Made by a program: the position numbers and the translations under genes. A DNA stretch of 56,594 nt. Origin: UBA1756 sp045627805 (GTDB taxonomy: Bacteria; Bacteroidota; Bacteroidia; Bacteroidales; WCHB1-69). The notes under the pieces were generated by a model. That model was not told the origin of the DNA. It searched no databases and saw nothing but the letters and a program-made list of their open reading frames with translations. Shown piece by piece: positions 15,023 through 24,284 of the stretch. Numbering within the stretch: position 1 is the first letter of the stretch; the number at the start of each line of letters is the position of its first letter. Location of the stretch: assembly GCA_045627805.1 (NCBI GenBank), contig JAZQOJ010000166.1, positions 1-56,594 on the forward strand. The letters are read 5' to 3'.

Positions 15023-16243
15023 ATGTACACGCTCTTTATCCACCTTTACTCCCTTGGCATCGCCATCGCTTCCTTATTCAGCAACAAAGCCAAATTATTG
15101 CATAGCGGACGCAAAAAATCGCTCTCCGTCTTACGAGAGAAATGTGCCGGAAAACAGGTCGTATGGCTGCACGCAGCATCGTTGGGAGAGTATGAGCAGG
15201 GCAAGCCGTTGATTCAAAAATTAAAAGCAAGTCATCCTGAATATACCTTTTTGGTGACTTTTTTTTCACCTTCTGGATATGAAATCAAGAAGAATGATGC
15301 CGACATCGACGTGGCAGCTTATCTTCCGGCCGACACGCCGCGCAACGTTCGCGAGTTCTTGGACATCGTGCAGCCCAAGGCGGCCTATTTCGTGAAATAC
15401 GAGTACTGGTATAATTTTATTAAAGGATTGAGTGATAGGAAAATACCATTTTATTTCGTTTCTGCTATTTATCGTCCTTCACAGTATTTTTTCAAACCTT
15501 ATGGCAAATGGTTTGTGAAACAATTGAGAAAATGCACGCACTTCTTTGTGCAAAACGAAACTTCTCAAAAGCTTTTGCAAAGTGTTGGCATTAATCAGGT
15601 TACGATAACAGGCGACACTCGTTTCGATCGTGTTTATGCCATCGCACAAAAAAAGGAAGAACTTCCTTTCGTGGCTGAATTTAAAGGAAAGCATCCTTTA
15701 TTGGTTGCTGGCAGCACTTGGCAACCCGATGAGCAAGTTCTGTATTCGGTTTTTTCTTCTATCAAAGCAAAAGGTTACAAGCTGATTCTTGCGCCTCACG
15801 TCATTGATAAAGAGCACATTCAACAGATATTGAAACTTTTTCATAATGAAAAGGTGGTCTGCTATTCTGAAAGAAGTGGCAAGAATTTGGCAGAGTACGA
15901 CGTGCTGGTTATTGACGCAATCGGTTTTTTGAGCAAGGTTTATCGGTACGCCGATATGGCGCACATTGGCGGTGCCTTCGCCACCGGCTTGCACAATACG
16001 TTGGAGGCCGCTGTTTTTGGAATCCCGCTCTTTTTCGGCCCGATTTATCATAAATTCAACGAGGCAGTTGAGCTGGTGGCCCGCAAAGGCGCTTTCTCGG
16101 TTCATTCTGCTGAAGAAATGCAAAATATTATCAATCAATTAATTGAATCTGAAGATTTTTATAATCATACTTGCCGCATTTGTGCCGATTATGTGCAACA
16201 GAATCTTGGGGCTTGCGATAAAATTCTTTCTCAAATCGATTAA
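15023..16243 (+). CDS. waaA: 3-deoxy-D-manno-octulosonic acid (Kdo) transferase
   Basis: The 406-residue protein follows the KdtA/WaaA pattern. It has an N-terminal membrane-associated helix, VVWLHAASLGEYEQGKPLI (the acidic Glu of the family's conserved SLGE), TFFSPSGYE, KAAYFVKYEYWYNFI, and the GT-B C-terminal half with VAGSTWQPDEQVL and HIGGAFATGLHNTLEAAVFGIPLFFGP. It transfers Kdo from CMP-Kdo to the lipid A precursor at the inner membrane. The length and all core blocks are intact. priA starts 29 nt downstream on the same strand. Confidence 0.93.
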   Translation: MYTLFIHLYSLGIAIASLFSNKAKLLHSGRKKSLSVLREKCAGKQVVWLHAASLGEYEQGKPLIQKLKASHPEYTFLVTFFSPSGYEIKKNDADIDVAAYLPADTPRNVREFLDIVQPKAAYFVKYEYWYNFIKGLSDRKIPFYFVSAIYRPSQYFFKPYGKWFVKQLRKCTHFFVQNETSQKLLQSVGINQVTITGDTRFDRVYAIAQKKEELPFVAEFKGKHPLLVAGSTWQPDEQVLYSVFSSIKAKGYKLILAPHVIDKEHIQQILKLFHNEKVVCYSERSGKNLAEYDVLVIDAIGFLSKVYRYADMAHIGGAFATGLHNTLEAAVFGIPLFFGPIYHKFNEAVELVARKGAFSVHSAEEMQNIINQLIESEDFYNHTCRICADYVQQNLGACDKILSQID

Positions 16244-16272
16244 TCAACTGTCACTCATAAACTTCCTACGCC

Positions 16273-18768
16273 GTGGAAACTTATTTCGCCGACATTCTGC
16301 TTCCTCTTCCTTTGCGCGGAACTTTTACTTACCGCGTGCCTCAAGCGATGAATGGACAACTCCGTTTTGGAATCCGCGTGGTGGTGCCGTTCGGGAAAAA
16401 CAAACTCATCTCCGGATTGGTTACCCATATCCATCAGAATGTTCCTAACCAAGTTAATATCAAGTACATACTTGATATTGTCGATCAATTTCCAATTATT
16501 TCTGAACGTCAGTTCGCGCTCTGGAAATGGATTGCCGACTACTATCTTTGCACGTTGGGCGAAGTAATGTCGAGTGCTCTTCCTTCTGCGCTCAAACTTG
16601 CGGGTGAGACACAAATCCATCTTCATCCCGATTTTGATGGCGACCTTTCCGCACTTAGCGAACTCGAAGTCCGCATTGCAGAGGTTGTTTCCCACCGTCA
16701 AAGCATTACCATTACGGAACTTACCAAGTTGCTTCAGGTGGCAAAAGTAATCCCTTACGTCAAATCGCTGGTCGAAAAACAGGTTCTGGTGACGGACGAA
16801 GAGATACGCAATCGCTACAAACCCAAAACCGAGACCTATATCGCTTTCGCGGCTGAATATCAAAAGCAGGAAAATCTGTACCGCCTCCTTGACGAATTGG
16901 AACAAAAGAAAACCACTGCCAAGCAAGCTCAAGTCGTGCTGGCTATGCTGGTTACTATGCAGAAAAATGGCATTAATAATGATTTTGCATTCCCTATAAA
17001 AAAAGCACAACTTCTTGAGAATGAAAAAATTTCTCTGAGTTCATTTCAAAAGTTAGTAGAAAAAGGCGTTATAGAAATTCTCACGAAAGTGCAAAGCCGG
17101 TTAGATACATTTGATGCCCAATCGGATGCGTCGCAAATCGTTTTATCGGATGCGCAGCAGACGGCTTTTACTGAAATCAGGAACCAGTTTGCGACTTTCC
17201 CAGTGGCTTTGTTGCACGGTGTTACGGGAAGCGGGAAAACGGAAATCTATATCAAACTGATTGATGAGGTTTTGAAACAGGGCAAGCAGGTGCTTTACTT
17301 GCTGCCGGAAATCGCGCTCACATCGCAGATTGTCAATCGGTTGCGTAAGTATTTTGGCGACAAGGTGGGTGTTTATCATTCCCGTTTTAGCGAGTATGAG
17401 CGAGTGGAAATCTGGAACCGTGTTTTGCAAAACGATGCGGATATCAGTGGAAAGTACCAGTTGATATTAGGAGCGCGCTCAGCTTTGCTGCTGCCATTCA
17501 CTAACTTGGGCTTGATTATTGTGGACGAGGAGCACGACAATTCGTACAAACAGTTGGATCCCGCACCTCGTTATCACGCCCGCGACTGTGCCATTATTTT
17601 GTCTCATCTCCATCAAGGAAAAACACTTTTAGGAACAGCAACTCCTTCATTGGAAACATTTTACAATGTTCAATACAAAAAGTATGGATACATTCCGCTC
17701 ACGCAACGCTATGCGAAAAGCGTGCTTCCTCAAGTGTGGGTGGTAGATATGGTGCAGACGGTAAGACAGCGCAAACAGAAAGGCGTGTTTTCACAATTTT
17801 TAATAGACAAAATGGCAGAGGCGCTGGAGCGAAAAGAACAGATCATCCTTTTCCAGAATCGTCGCGGCTACTCTTTGCGGCTGTTTTGCAACACTTGCCA
17901 GACGGCTCCCACCTGCCAGTATTGCGATGTGACACTGACCTATCACAAGCGCAGCAACCTGCTGAAATGCCATTACTGCGGGTATGCGATAGAGGTGCCT
18001 CGCCAATGTCCGACCTGCCATAGCACTGATGTGGAAATGAAAGGTTTTGGCACAGAGAAGATTGAGGACGAACTGGCGGAATTGTTTCCTGAGGCCGTGG
18101 TACAGCGTATGGACTTGGACACTACGCGCTCCAAAACGGCTTATCAGCAAATCATTACCGACTTTGAGCAGCATAAGACCGACATCTTGGTGGGCACGCA
18201 GATGGTGACGAAGGGTTTGGACTTTGACCGTGTGTCGGTGGTGGGTGTGCTGTCGGCTGACAACCTGCTCAGTTATCCCGATTTTCGCTCTTTTGAGAGA
18301 ACGTTCCAGATTATTTCGCAAGTGAGTGGTAGGGCGGGCCGCAAGGATGTTCCCGGCAAGGTGGTGATACAGACCTACCAGCCCGACCATCCCGCACTTA
18401 AGTTTGTGGTGGCCAACGACTACCGTTCGATGTACAACACGCAGATTGCCGAGCGCCGACAATTCAACTATCCCCCTGTGTATCGGTTGATTAAGTTAAC
18501 CTTAAAGCACAAAGAGGAGGAATTCCTGAACGAGGCGGCGAAAGCGTTGGCCAACAATTTACGACAACTTTTTCCTGGACAGGTGCTGGGACCGGAGTTC
18601 CCGCTGGTGTCGCGCATACAAAACTATTTTATGAAAGATATTTGGGTGAAATTCCCGAAAGACGAAACGCTGGTGCAGCGCAAGAATACACTCAATGATG
18701 CGATTTGGCAGTTCCGTACCGAAACAGCGTACAAGTCGGTACACGTTGTGGTGAATGTGGATGCGTAG
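16273..18768 (+). CDS. priA: Primosomal protein N' (replication restart helicase PriA)
   Basis: The protein has 831 residues from a GTG start. Its N-terminal DNA-binding domain starts YFADILLPLPLRGTFTYRVP. The helicase core holds GVTGSGKTEIY (Walker A), IIVDEEHDNSYKQ (DEEH box) and LLGTATPSLET. Four pairs of zinc-binding cysteines (CNTC..CQYC.....CHYCG....CPTC) follow, and then helicase motifs V and VI (GTQMVTKGLDF, QVSGRAGR). PriA recognises stalled forks and reloads DnaB. The GTG is preferred because it gives the conserved N-terminus. The downstream neighbour is convergent. Confidence 0.95.
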   Translation: METYFADILLPLPLRGTFTYRVPQAMNGQLRFGIRVVVPFGKNKLISGLVTHIHQNVPNQVNIKYILDIVDQFPIISERQFALWKWIADYYLCTLGEVMSSALPSALKLAGETQIHLHPDFDGDLSALSELEVRIAEVVSHRQSITITELTKLLQVAKVIPYVKSLVEKQVLVTDEEIRNRYKPKTETYIAFAAEYQKQENLYRLLDELEQKKTTAKQAQVVLAMLVTMQKNGINNDFAFPIKKAQLLENEKISLSSFQKLVEKGVIEILTKVQSRLDTFDAQSDASQIVLSDAQQTAFTEIRNQFATFPVALLHGVTGSGKTEIYIKLIDEVLKQGKQVLYLLPEIALTSQIVNRLRKYFGDKVGVYHSRFSEYERVEIWNRVLQNDADISGKYQLILGARSALLLPFTNLGLIIVDEEHDNSYKQLDPAPRYHARDCAIILSHLHQGKTLLGTATPSLETFYNVQYKKYGYIPLTQRYAKSVLPQVWVVDMVQTVRQRKQKGVFSQFLIDKMAEALERKEQIILFQNRRGYSLRLFCNTCQTAPTCQYCDVTLTYHKRSNLLKCHYCGYAIEVPRQCPTCHSTDVEMKGFGTEKIEDELAELFPEAVVQRMDLDTTRSKTAYQQIITDFEQHKTDILVGTQMVTKGLDFDRVSVVGVLSADNLLSYPDFRSFERTFQIISQVSGRAGRKDVPGKVVIQTYQPDHPALKFVVANDYRSMYNTQIAERRQFNYPPVYRLIKLTLKHKEEEFLNEAAKALANNLRQLFPGQVLGPEFPLVSRIQNYFMKDIWVKFPKDETLVQRKNTLNDAIWQFRTETAYKSVHVVVNVDA

Positions 18769-18774
18769 TGGAAA

Positions 18775-18945
18775 CTAAATGTTGCGCATATTCTGGTCCA
18801 CGTGGAGGTCCTCCTCGATTTGCCATAGCATAAAGCCCGACTGTTGCTGCATATAAGTCAGAATGTCGGCTTTCATATTGAGGTCGCGAATGTTCCCGAT
18901 TTCCTGAAGAATCTCGTCTATCTTGATTTTCAAATTGTTATCCAT
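18775..18945 (-). CDS. Small conserved-looking hypothetical protein (56 aa)
   Basis: A 56-codon minus-strand frame lies between priA and gdhA. It begins MDNNLKIKIDEILQEIG and ends EEDLHVDQNMRNI, and is acidic and predicted helical, with a Met/Gln-rich centre (DILTYMQQQSGFMLWQIEEDL). A clean -7 box TAACTTTG lies 26-33 nt upstream of the ATG (18978-18971), as for real genes here. The frame fills the gap exactly up to priA, ending 6 nt from the priA stop on the opposite strand. Codon use is like its neighbours. There is no signal peptide or known domain. It could be a small cytoplasmic partner protein, or a chance frame with a promoter. Confidence 0.55.
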   Translation of the reverse strand: MDNNLKIKIDEILQEIGNIRDLNMKADILTYMQQQSGFMLWQIEEDLHVDQNMRNI

Positions 18946-18970
18946 AATCTTGAGCCCATTTTTGAAAGTG

Positions 18971-18978
18971 CAAAGTTA
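18971..18978 (-). promoter_or_regulatory. -7 promoter element of the 56-aa gene
   Basis: On the minus strand TAACTTTG is preceded 18 nt upstream by CTTG, a weak -33 match. The expected transcript would start about 20 nt before the ATG at 18945. Confidence 0.5.
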
Positions 18979-19059
18979 CGAAAAAAAAGGCAAAAACAAG
19001 TCGTTTTTTATTTTTATAAATTTTATAGGACAACGTGGTATTAATTCAAAAAATAATGA

Positions 19060-19067
19060 TAATTTTG
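19060..19067 (+). promoter_or_regulatory. -7 promoter element of gdhA
   Basis: TAATTTTG lies 59 nt upstream of the gdhA ATG. The -33 position has no good TTTG, so this is a partial call. Confidence 0.45.
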
Positions 19068-19126
19068 CAACGCTAAAAAGCAATACCATAAATTAATCAT
19101 ATCAACAACTTAAAAAAAGTTATACT

Positions 19127-20278
<1,152 letters not shown>

Positions 20279-20470
20279 CAGAACGCTGGTCACATCAACT
20301 GGACTGCTCCCGAAGTTGACGCTAAATTGCACAAGATAATGAACGACATCTATGATATGTGCGTTGAATACGGTAAACAAGCTGACGGTAGCATCAACTA
20401 CGTTAAGGGTGCTAACATCGCTGGTTTCATGCGCGTTGCTAAAGCTATGCTCGCTCAGGGCATCATCTAA
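20279..20470 (+). pseudogene. gdhA: In-frame C-terminal tail of gdhA after the TGA
   Basis: Read in the same frame as 19127-20278, this gives QNAGHINWTAPEVDAKLHKI... ending NYVKGANIAGFMRVAKAMLAQGII and TAA. It is the intact, conserved C-terminus of glutamate dehydrogenase. With the TGA read as an amino acid the whole protein would be 447 residues, the normal length. The tail shows no decay. Confidence 0.9.
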
Positions 20471-20495
20471 TCGAACCTTTTTTCGATTGCATAAG

Positions 20496-20528
20496 AAAAC
20501 GCCTTCCTTCGGGAGGGCGTTTTTTTTG
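20496..20528 (+). terminator. Rho-independent terminator of gdhA
   Basis: AAAACGCCTTCC, TTCG loop, GGAGGGCGTTTT and further T. It lies 25 nt past the distal TAA rather than the TGA, so the transcription unit is built for the full-length gene. Confidence 0.88.
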
Positions 20529-20700
20529 TTGGAATAATGGAGACTTGCGACTTTTGAAATCGGAATTGGAAATATGATGACAAATCCATTCGTAATTCAT
20601 AATTTATAATTCATAATGCATAATTGTCTCAACAAGTCCTAAGTCTCAAGTCTGTTATAATCCTGATTTTTTTCAATATTATGCAAAATGCGTAATATTT

Positions 20701-20997
20701 TCGGAATTATCCCCTTTCATCTTGTAAAAGCAGCAGCGCATTGTGCGATGTTCGCATAATGGGAATTATGAGACGTGGAAACGGTTAACGTCGGTTAAAC
20801 GGTTAATTGGATGAATGGACGAAGGGACGAATGCCGCCTGCGGCGTGATAGAGGAAATGCGCAGGAAATTTCAAGGAAATTATCAGGAAATTTTTCTTTT
20901 TCTCAAGAAAAAAAGAAAGAGGAATTGCTGTGAACTGACAATTCGGGATTTGCGATGTGTTGAGCGAGAATTCCGCAGTGCGGATAATTCCCATTAT
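20701..20997 (+). repeat. Dispersed intergenic repeat, copy with internal deletion
   Basis: It opens with the outer module (GGAATTATCCCCTTTCATC, 20703-20721) and contains the 25-nt repeat seen at 7752 (20756-20780). It has three GGTTAA units, the GCCGCC-TG-CGGCG hairpin and four AGGAAAT units at 11-bp spacing (20852, 20863, 20874, 20885), and ends at ATAATTCCCATTAT (20984-20997). Compared with the copy at 7752 it lacks about 220 bp bounded by CTTTTTCT direct repeats. The rest of the 20471-21062 gap holds only the terminator and AT-rich filler. Confidence 0.7.
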
Positions 20998-21062
20998 CGG
21001 AAGATCCTAAAATTTTTCGGCGTACAAATCAACAAGACTAAAAGTGATAATTCTGATATTTT

Positions 21063-21866
21063 TTACCCCTTCAGCCACTTGTATTTTGCCACGGAATAAA
21101 TCGGCACACAAGGCAAGAGAATGGGTGTTTTGCGGATGTATGCCTGAAATTCAGGATCATTGCCATAGTTGGCGGCTTGGCGCAGCTCGATGCGCCGCGT
21201 GCCGCTGAACATCACATATACGATGCCGATGTAGCCGAATAAGGCAAGCACCCAGTGCCACCAGAATTGATAACAGCCAATGCCGCTCACAAAAACGCCT
21301 GTCCAAAGCAGAATTTCGCCAAAATAGTTCGGGCAGCGCACGATTTTGTAAAGTCCGCTATCAACGAATCGCTTGGGATTCAGTTTCTTAGCATTGTTTT
21401 TCTGTTTATCGGCAATGGCTTCAATAGCCACGCCCAATGCAGCGATAACCAGTCCGGCGATGCCCGTTCCTGGCGCCACCGTCACATCTGGTGCCACCGC
21501 GCGAACCACGGCCGGCGTCATTTCGCCCACGTAAAGCAGCGCGCAGCTCACCCACACGGCAATCACCACTCCGATGGGATAGTCGGCTTTGTGTTTCACG
21601 TCCAAATCAACGGTTTTGACGTAGGCACGGTTTTTGAGTTCGCGTACCAGCAGATAAGTTGAGAGGCGCACTCCGTATAGCGCCAGCAAGAGCAGCATCA
21701 GTCCGGAAATCCAGTTGAGGGTGGGCCAGGCGATGATGGCCGTGGCAACTGACAGCGCAGTGATGCTGTAGCCGTAACCGACAGAGAAAAACCATACGAA
21801 ACGGGCCCAGCCAATGGCGGAAACGCCCAGCGCAAGCGCAAAAAGAATCAGGAATTGGGTAATCAT
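21063..21866 (-). CDS. DUF1295-family integral membrane protein (steroid 5-alpha-reductase/ICMT-like fold)
   Basis: From ATG 21866 the protein has 267 residues with about seven hydrophobic segments. The C-terminal half carries the signature GLYKIVRCPNYFGEILLWTGVFVSG and later RRIELRQAANYGNDPEFQAYIRKTPILLP. These match the DUF1295 family and the isoprenylcysteine methyltransferase/steroid 5-alpha-reductase superfamily (the RCPNYFGEI and Y..Y....P blocks). Proteins of this type reduce or methylate hydrophobic substrates in the membrane using NADPH or SAM; the substrate here is unknown. The longer upstream frame adds a polar stretch and is unlikely. It is a single minus-strand gene between two repeat copies. 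Confidence 0.8.
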   Translation of the reverse strand: MITQFLILFALALGVSAIGWARFVWFFSVGYGYSITALSVATAIIAWPTLNWISGLMLLLLALYGVRLSTYLLVRELKNRAYVKTVDLDVKHKADYPIGVVIAVWVSCALLYVGEMTPAVVRAVAPDVTVAPGTGIAGLVIAALGVAIEAIADKQKNNAKKLNPKRFVDSGLYKIVRCPNYFGEILLWTGVFVSGIGCYQFWWHWVLALFGYIGIVYVMFSGTRRIELRQAANYGNDPEFQAYIRKTPILLPCVPIYSVAKYKWLKG

Positions 21867-21998
21867 AATTTTATTTTTTTTTGATTTTGTCAGAAATTGA
21901 TATTCAATAAGAAGTGCTTGTATTCTGCGGCTAACTGCCACCGATATAATGATAACAGCATTCCGCGGCAAACTGTTCAATCCTCAACAAAATTTATC

Positions 21999-22110
21999 AG
22001 AATTATGTTCCTAAATAATTTCCTCAAAATTTTCTGCGCGTTACCTGTTTCCCGTCGCAGGCAGCGTCAATCCATTCCACCATTCGTTCATTCCACCGCA
22101 TAACCGTTAC
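21999..22110 (-). repeat. Dispersed intergenic repeat, short reverse-oriented copy
   Basis: On the minus strand it reads AACGGTTATGCGG, GGAATGAACGAATGG-type octamers, then AGAAAAT and AGGAAAT units about 11 bp apart. Both ends and the outer module are missing or decayed. The rest of the 21867-22237 gap is AT-rich and carries the promoter of the downstream transporter. Confidence 0.5.
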
Positions 22111-22202
22111 AAGACGAAAAGAGTTCATTCCGTTTTGTCTTAAATTGGGAAACAAAATGAAGCAATTATTTCATATCCTGCCCATTTCACAAAACATTGT
22201 TG

Positions 22203-22210
22203 TATTTTTG
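22203..22210 (+). promoter_or_regulatory. -7 promoter element of the POT transporter gene
   Basis: TATTTTTG lies 27 nt upstream of the ATG at 22238. No good -33 box was seen. Confidence 0.45.
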
Positions 22211-22237
22211 CATCATTATTAATCAAATCTTATCATT

Positions 22238-23902
22238 ATGTTCAAAGGACATCCGAAAGGCCTTTACGCCCTGGCCTTGGCAAATACGGGCGAACGTTTT
22301 GGCTACTACACGATGCTGGCCATCTTTCTGCTGTTTTTGCAGGCGAAGTTCGGTTTCAGCGCCGCTACTGCCGGACAGTTGTACGCTGGTTTTCTGGCGC
22401 TGGTTTACTTCCTTCCCGTTTTGGGCGGCTGGCTGGCCGACAAAATCGGCTACGGCAAATGCGTCGTGACGGGCGTGTGTGTTATGTTCATCGGCTATCT
22501 CTGTCTGGCCGTGCCTACGCCCGCCAGCACCGCCAGCTTGATCTTTATGATCGGAGCACTCGTGCTGATTGCATTAGGCACCGGACTTTTTAAAGGCAAC
22601 CTGCAAGTGCTTGTCGGCAATCTCTACGACGACTCGCAATACTCTGCCCGTCGTGATGCCGGTTTCAGCTTGTTCTATATGGCCATCAATGTGGGTTCAA
22701 TGTTTGCTCCGGCTGCCGCAACCGCTATCACCAACAAGCATTTGGCCAGCGCCGGACTGATTTACAAGGCCGACGTACCCGCACTTGCGCACCAATTTCT
22801 GGATGGCAACATCACCGGCGACAACCTTGCCAAACTGCAAGACCTCGCTGCTGGAATGGGCTGCGCATCCGCTGATGGGCTCCAATCGTTCTGTCAAACC
22901 TACCTCGACCAGTTGGCTACCGCTTACAATCTCGGCTTTGGCGTGGCTTGCCTGTCGCTGATTCTCTCCATCGGTATCTACCTCAGTTGCCGCAAGATGT
23001 TCAAGCACGCTGATGTCAACACAAAACAAGCGGCCGCTAACAACGCGCCCGTTGTGGAACTCACTCCCAAGCAGACCAAAGACCGTATGGTGGCGCTGTT
23101 CCTCGTTTTCGCTGTCGTGATTTTCTTCTGGATGGCATTCCATCAGAATGGTTCTTCGCTTACCTATTTTGCTCGCGACTACACGCAGGATACCGTTCAC
23201 GGATTCACTCGTATCGGTTTCAATATCTGGTCTTTAGCTCTGATTGCCGCTTCCGTTTACACACTTTTCTCTGTTTTTCAATCGGAAAGCCGCAAAACGA
23301 AACTCATTTGCGGAATCATCACTTTGTGCTTGTGGGGAGGAGCCGCCGCGCTGTACCTGAGTATGGATGCCAATGTCTCCATTCTTCCTCAACAATTCCA
23401 GCAGTTTAATCCGTTCTTCGTAGTGGCGCTGACGCCGGTTTCAATGGCTTTGTTCGGCGCATTAGCCCGCAAAGGGAAAGAGCCGTCGGCTCCCCGCAAA
23501 ATCGCATTGGGTATGCTGGTAGCCGCCATCGGCTACGTCATTATGCTGCTCGCATCCTACGGACAGCCGGCACCAAGCGTACTTGATGGCAAGGTGTCAC
23601 CCGATCCGGTCGTTCCTACCTATCTGATTTCCACTTATTTGGTGCTTACTTTTGCCGAACTTCTCCTCTCTCCGATGGGCATTTCTTTCGTATCGAAAGT
23701 GGCTCCGCCAAAATACAAGGGCTTGATGATGGGTATGTGGTTCGCTGCCACCGCTGTCGGGAACTATCTCAGCTCCATCCCGTCGATGTTGTGGAATAAT
23801 GTGCCGCTGTGGGTGAATTGGACCGTGTTGATGTCGCTGTGCGTTATTTCCGCCATTTTTATGGTCTCAATGATGAAAAAATTGGAAGCCGCAACCAACT
23901 AA
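22238..23902 (+). CDS. POT/PTR-family proton-dependent oligopeptide transporter
   Basis: The protein has 554 residues with about 12-14 membrane helices. Helix 1 has the POT hallmark E-R-F-x-Y-Y (NTGERFGYYTMLAIFLL). GGWLADKIGYGK is the MFS loop 2-3 motif, and LFYMAINVGSMFAPA matches the PTR2 signature block. A charged loop of about 110 residues separates the two halves. It would import di- and tripeptides with protons across the inner membrane, which suits a peptide-fermenting organism. It has its own promoter element and a strong terminator. Confidence 0.9.
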   Translation: MFKGHPKGLYALALANTGERFGYYTMLAIFLLFLQAKFGFSAATAGQLYAGFLALVYFLPVLGGWLADKIGYGKCVVTGVCVMFIGYLCLAVPTPASTASLIFMIGALVLIALGTGLFKGNLQVLVGNLYDDSQYSARRDAGFSLFYMAINVGSMFAPAAATAITNKHLASAGLIYKADVPALAHQFLDGNITGDNLAKLQDLAAGMGCASADGLQSFCQTYLDQLATAYNLGFGVACLSLILSIGIYLSCRKMFKHADVNTKQAAANNAPVVELTPKQTKDRMVALFLVFAVVIFFWMAFHQNGSSLTYFARDYTQDTVHGFTRIGFNIWSLALIAASVYTLFSVFQSESRKTKLICGIITLCLWGGAAALYLSMDANVSILPQQFQQFNPFFVVALTPVSMALFGALARKGKEPSAPRKIALGMLVAAIGYVIMLLASYGQPAPSVLDGKVSPDPVVPTYLISTYLVLTFAELLLSPMGISFVSKVAPPKYKGLMMGMWFAATAVGNYLSSIPSMLWNNVPLWVNWTVLMSLCVISAIFMVSMMKKLEAATN

Positions 23903-23921
23903 CTTTCGCTTAAAAAATAGG

Positions 23922-23953
23922 AAGAGACGGAGTTGTCCGTCTCTTTTTTTTTA
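23922..23953 (+). terminator. Rho-independent terminator of the POT transporter gene
   Basis: AAGAGACGGA, GTTG loop, TCCGTCTC followed by nine or more T. It lies 20 nt after the stop. Confidence 0.88.
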
Positions 23954-24190
23954 CGGAATGATCCCTTTCCAGAAAACCTACCGTTGTACGGCAACTTTCC
24001 TCAGACAGCAAGAAAAAGAAAAATTTCCTTTTAATTTCCTCAAAATTTCCTGCGCATTTCGTGTCTCCGCCGTCAGGCGGCATTCATCCATTTAACCGTT
24101 TCACCGCATAACCGTTTCACCGTTATCAGCAACATCTCGCACAATGCGCGGCTGCATTTACAGGATTAATGGCGATAATTCCGATAATTA
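23951..24190 (-). repeat. Dispersed intergenic repeat, long reverse-oriented copy
   Basis: Read on the minus strand it begins with the outer module (GGAATTATCGCCATTAATCC, then TGTAAATGCAGC), then GGTGAAACGGTTA units, the GCCGCCTGACGGCGG hairpin, and four (A/C)GAAAT/AGGAAAT units at 11-bp spacing (plus-strand 24056, 24045, 24034, 24023). It continues into the CTTTTTCTT-GCTGTCTGAGG block that is also found in the 7752 copy but deleted from the 20701 copy. It fills almost the whole gap upstream of mutS2. Confidence 0.65.
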
Positions 24191-24249
24191 TTGCAAACTT
24201 CAAGTTTCTGCTCCGAGCCAGCGTGACTGCATAATTCCGTAAAAAATCG

Positions 24250-24257
24250 TACTTTTG
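24250..24257 (+). promoter_or_regulatory. -7 promoter element of mutS2
   Basis: TACTTTTG ends 27 nt before the ATG at 24285. It overlaps the earlier in-frame start at 24255, which therefore cannot be used. Confidence 0.55.
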
Positions 24258-24284
24258 CACGTTAATATTCACGCATATAAATTA

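Noticed and set aside
20815..21099. A 94-codon frame overlapping the repeat copy at 20701
   Set aside because: It reads through the repeat iterons and the end of a convergent gene; not supported as coding.
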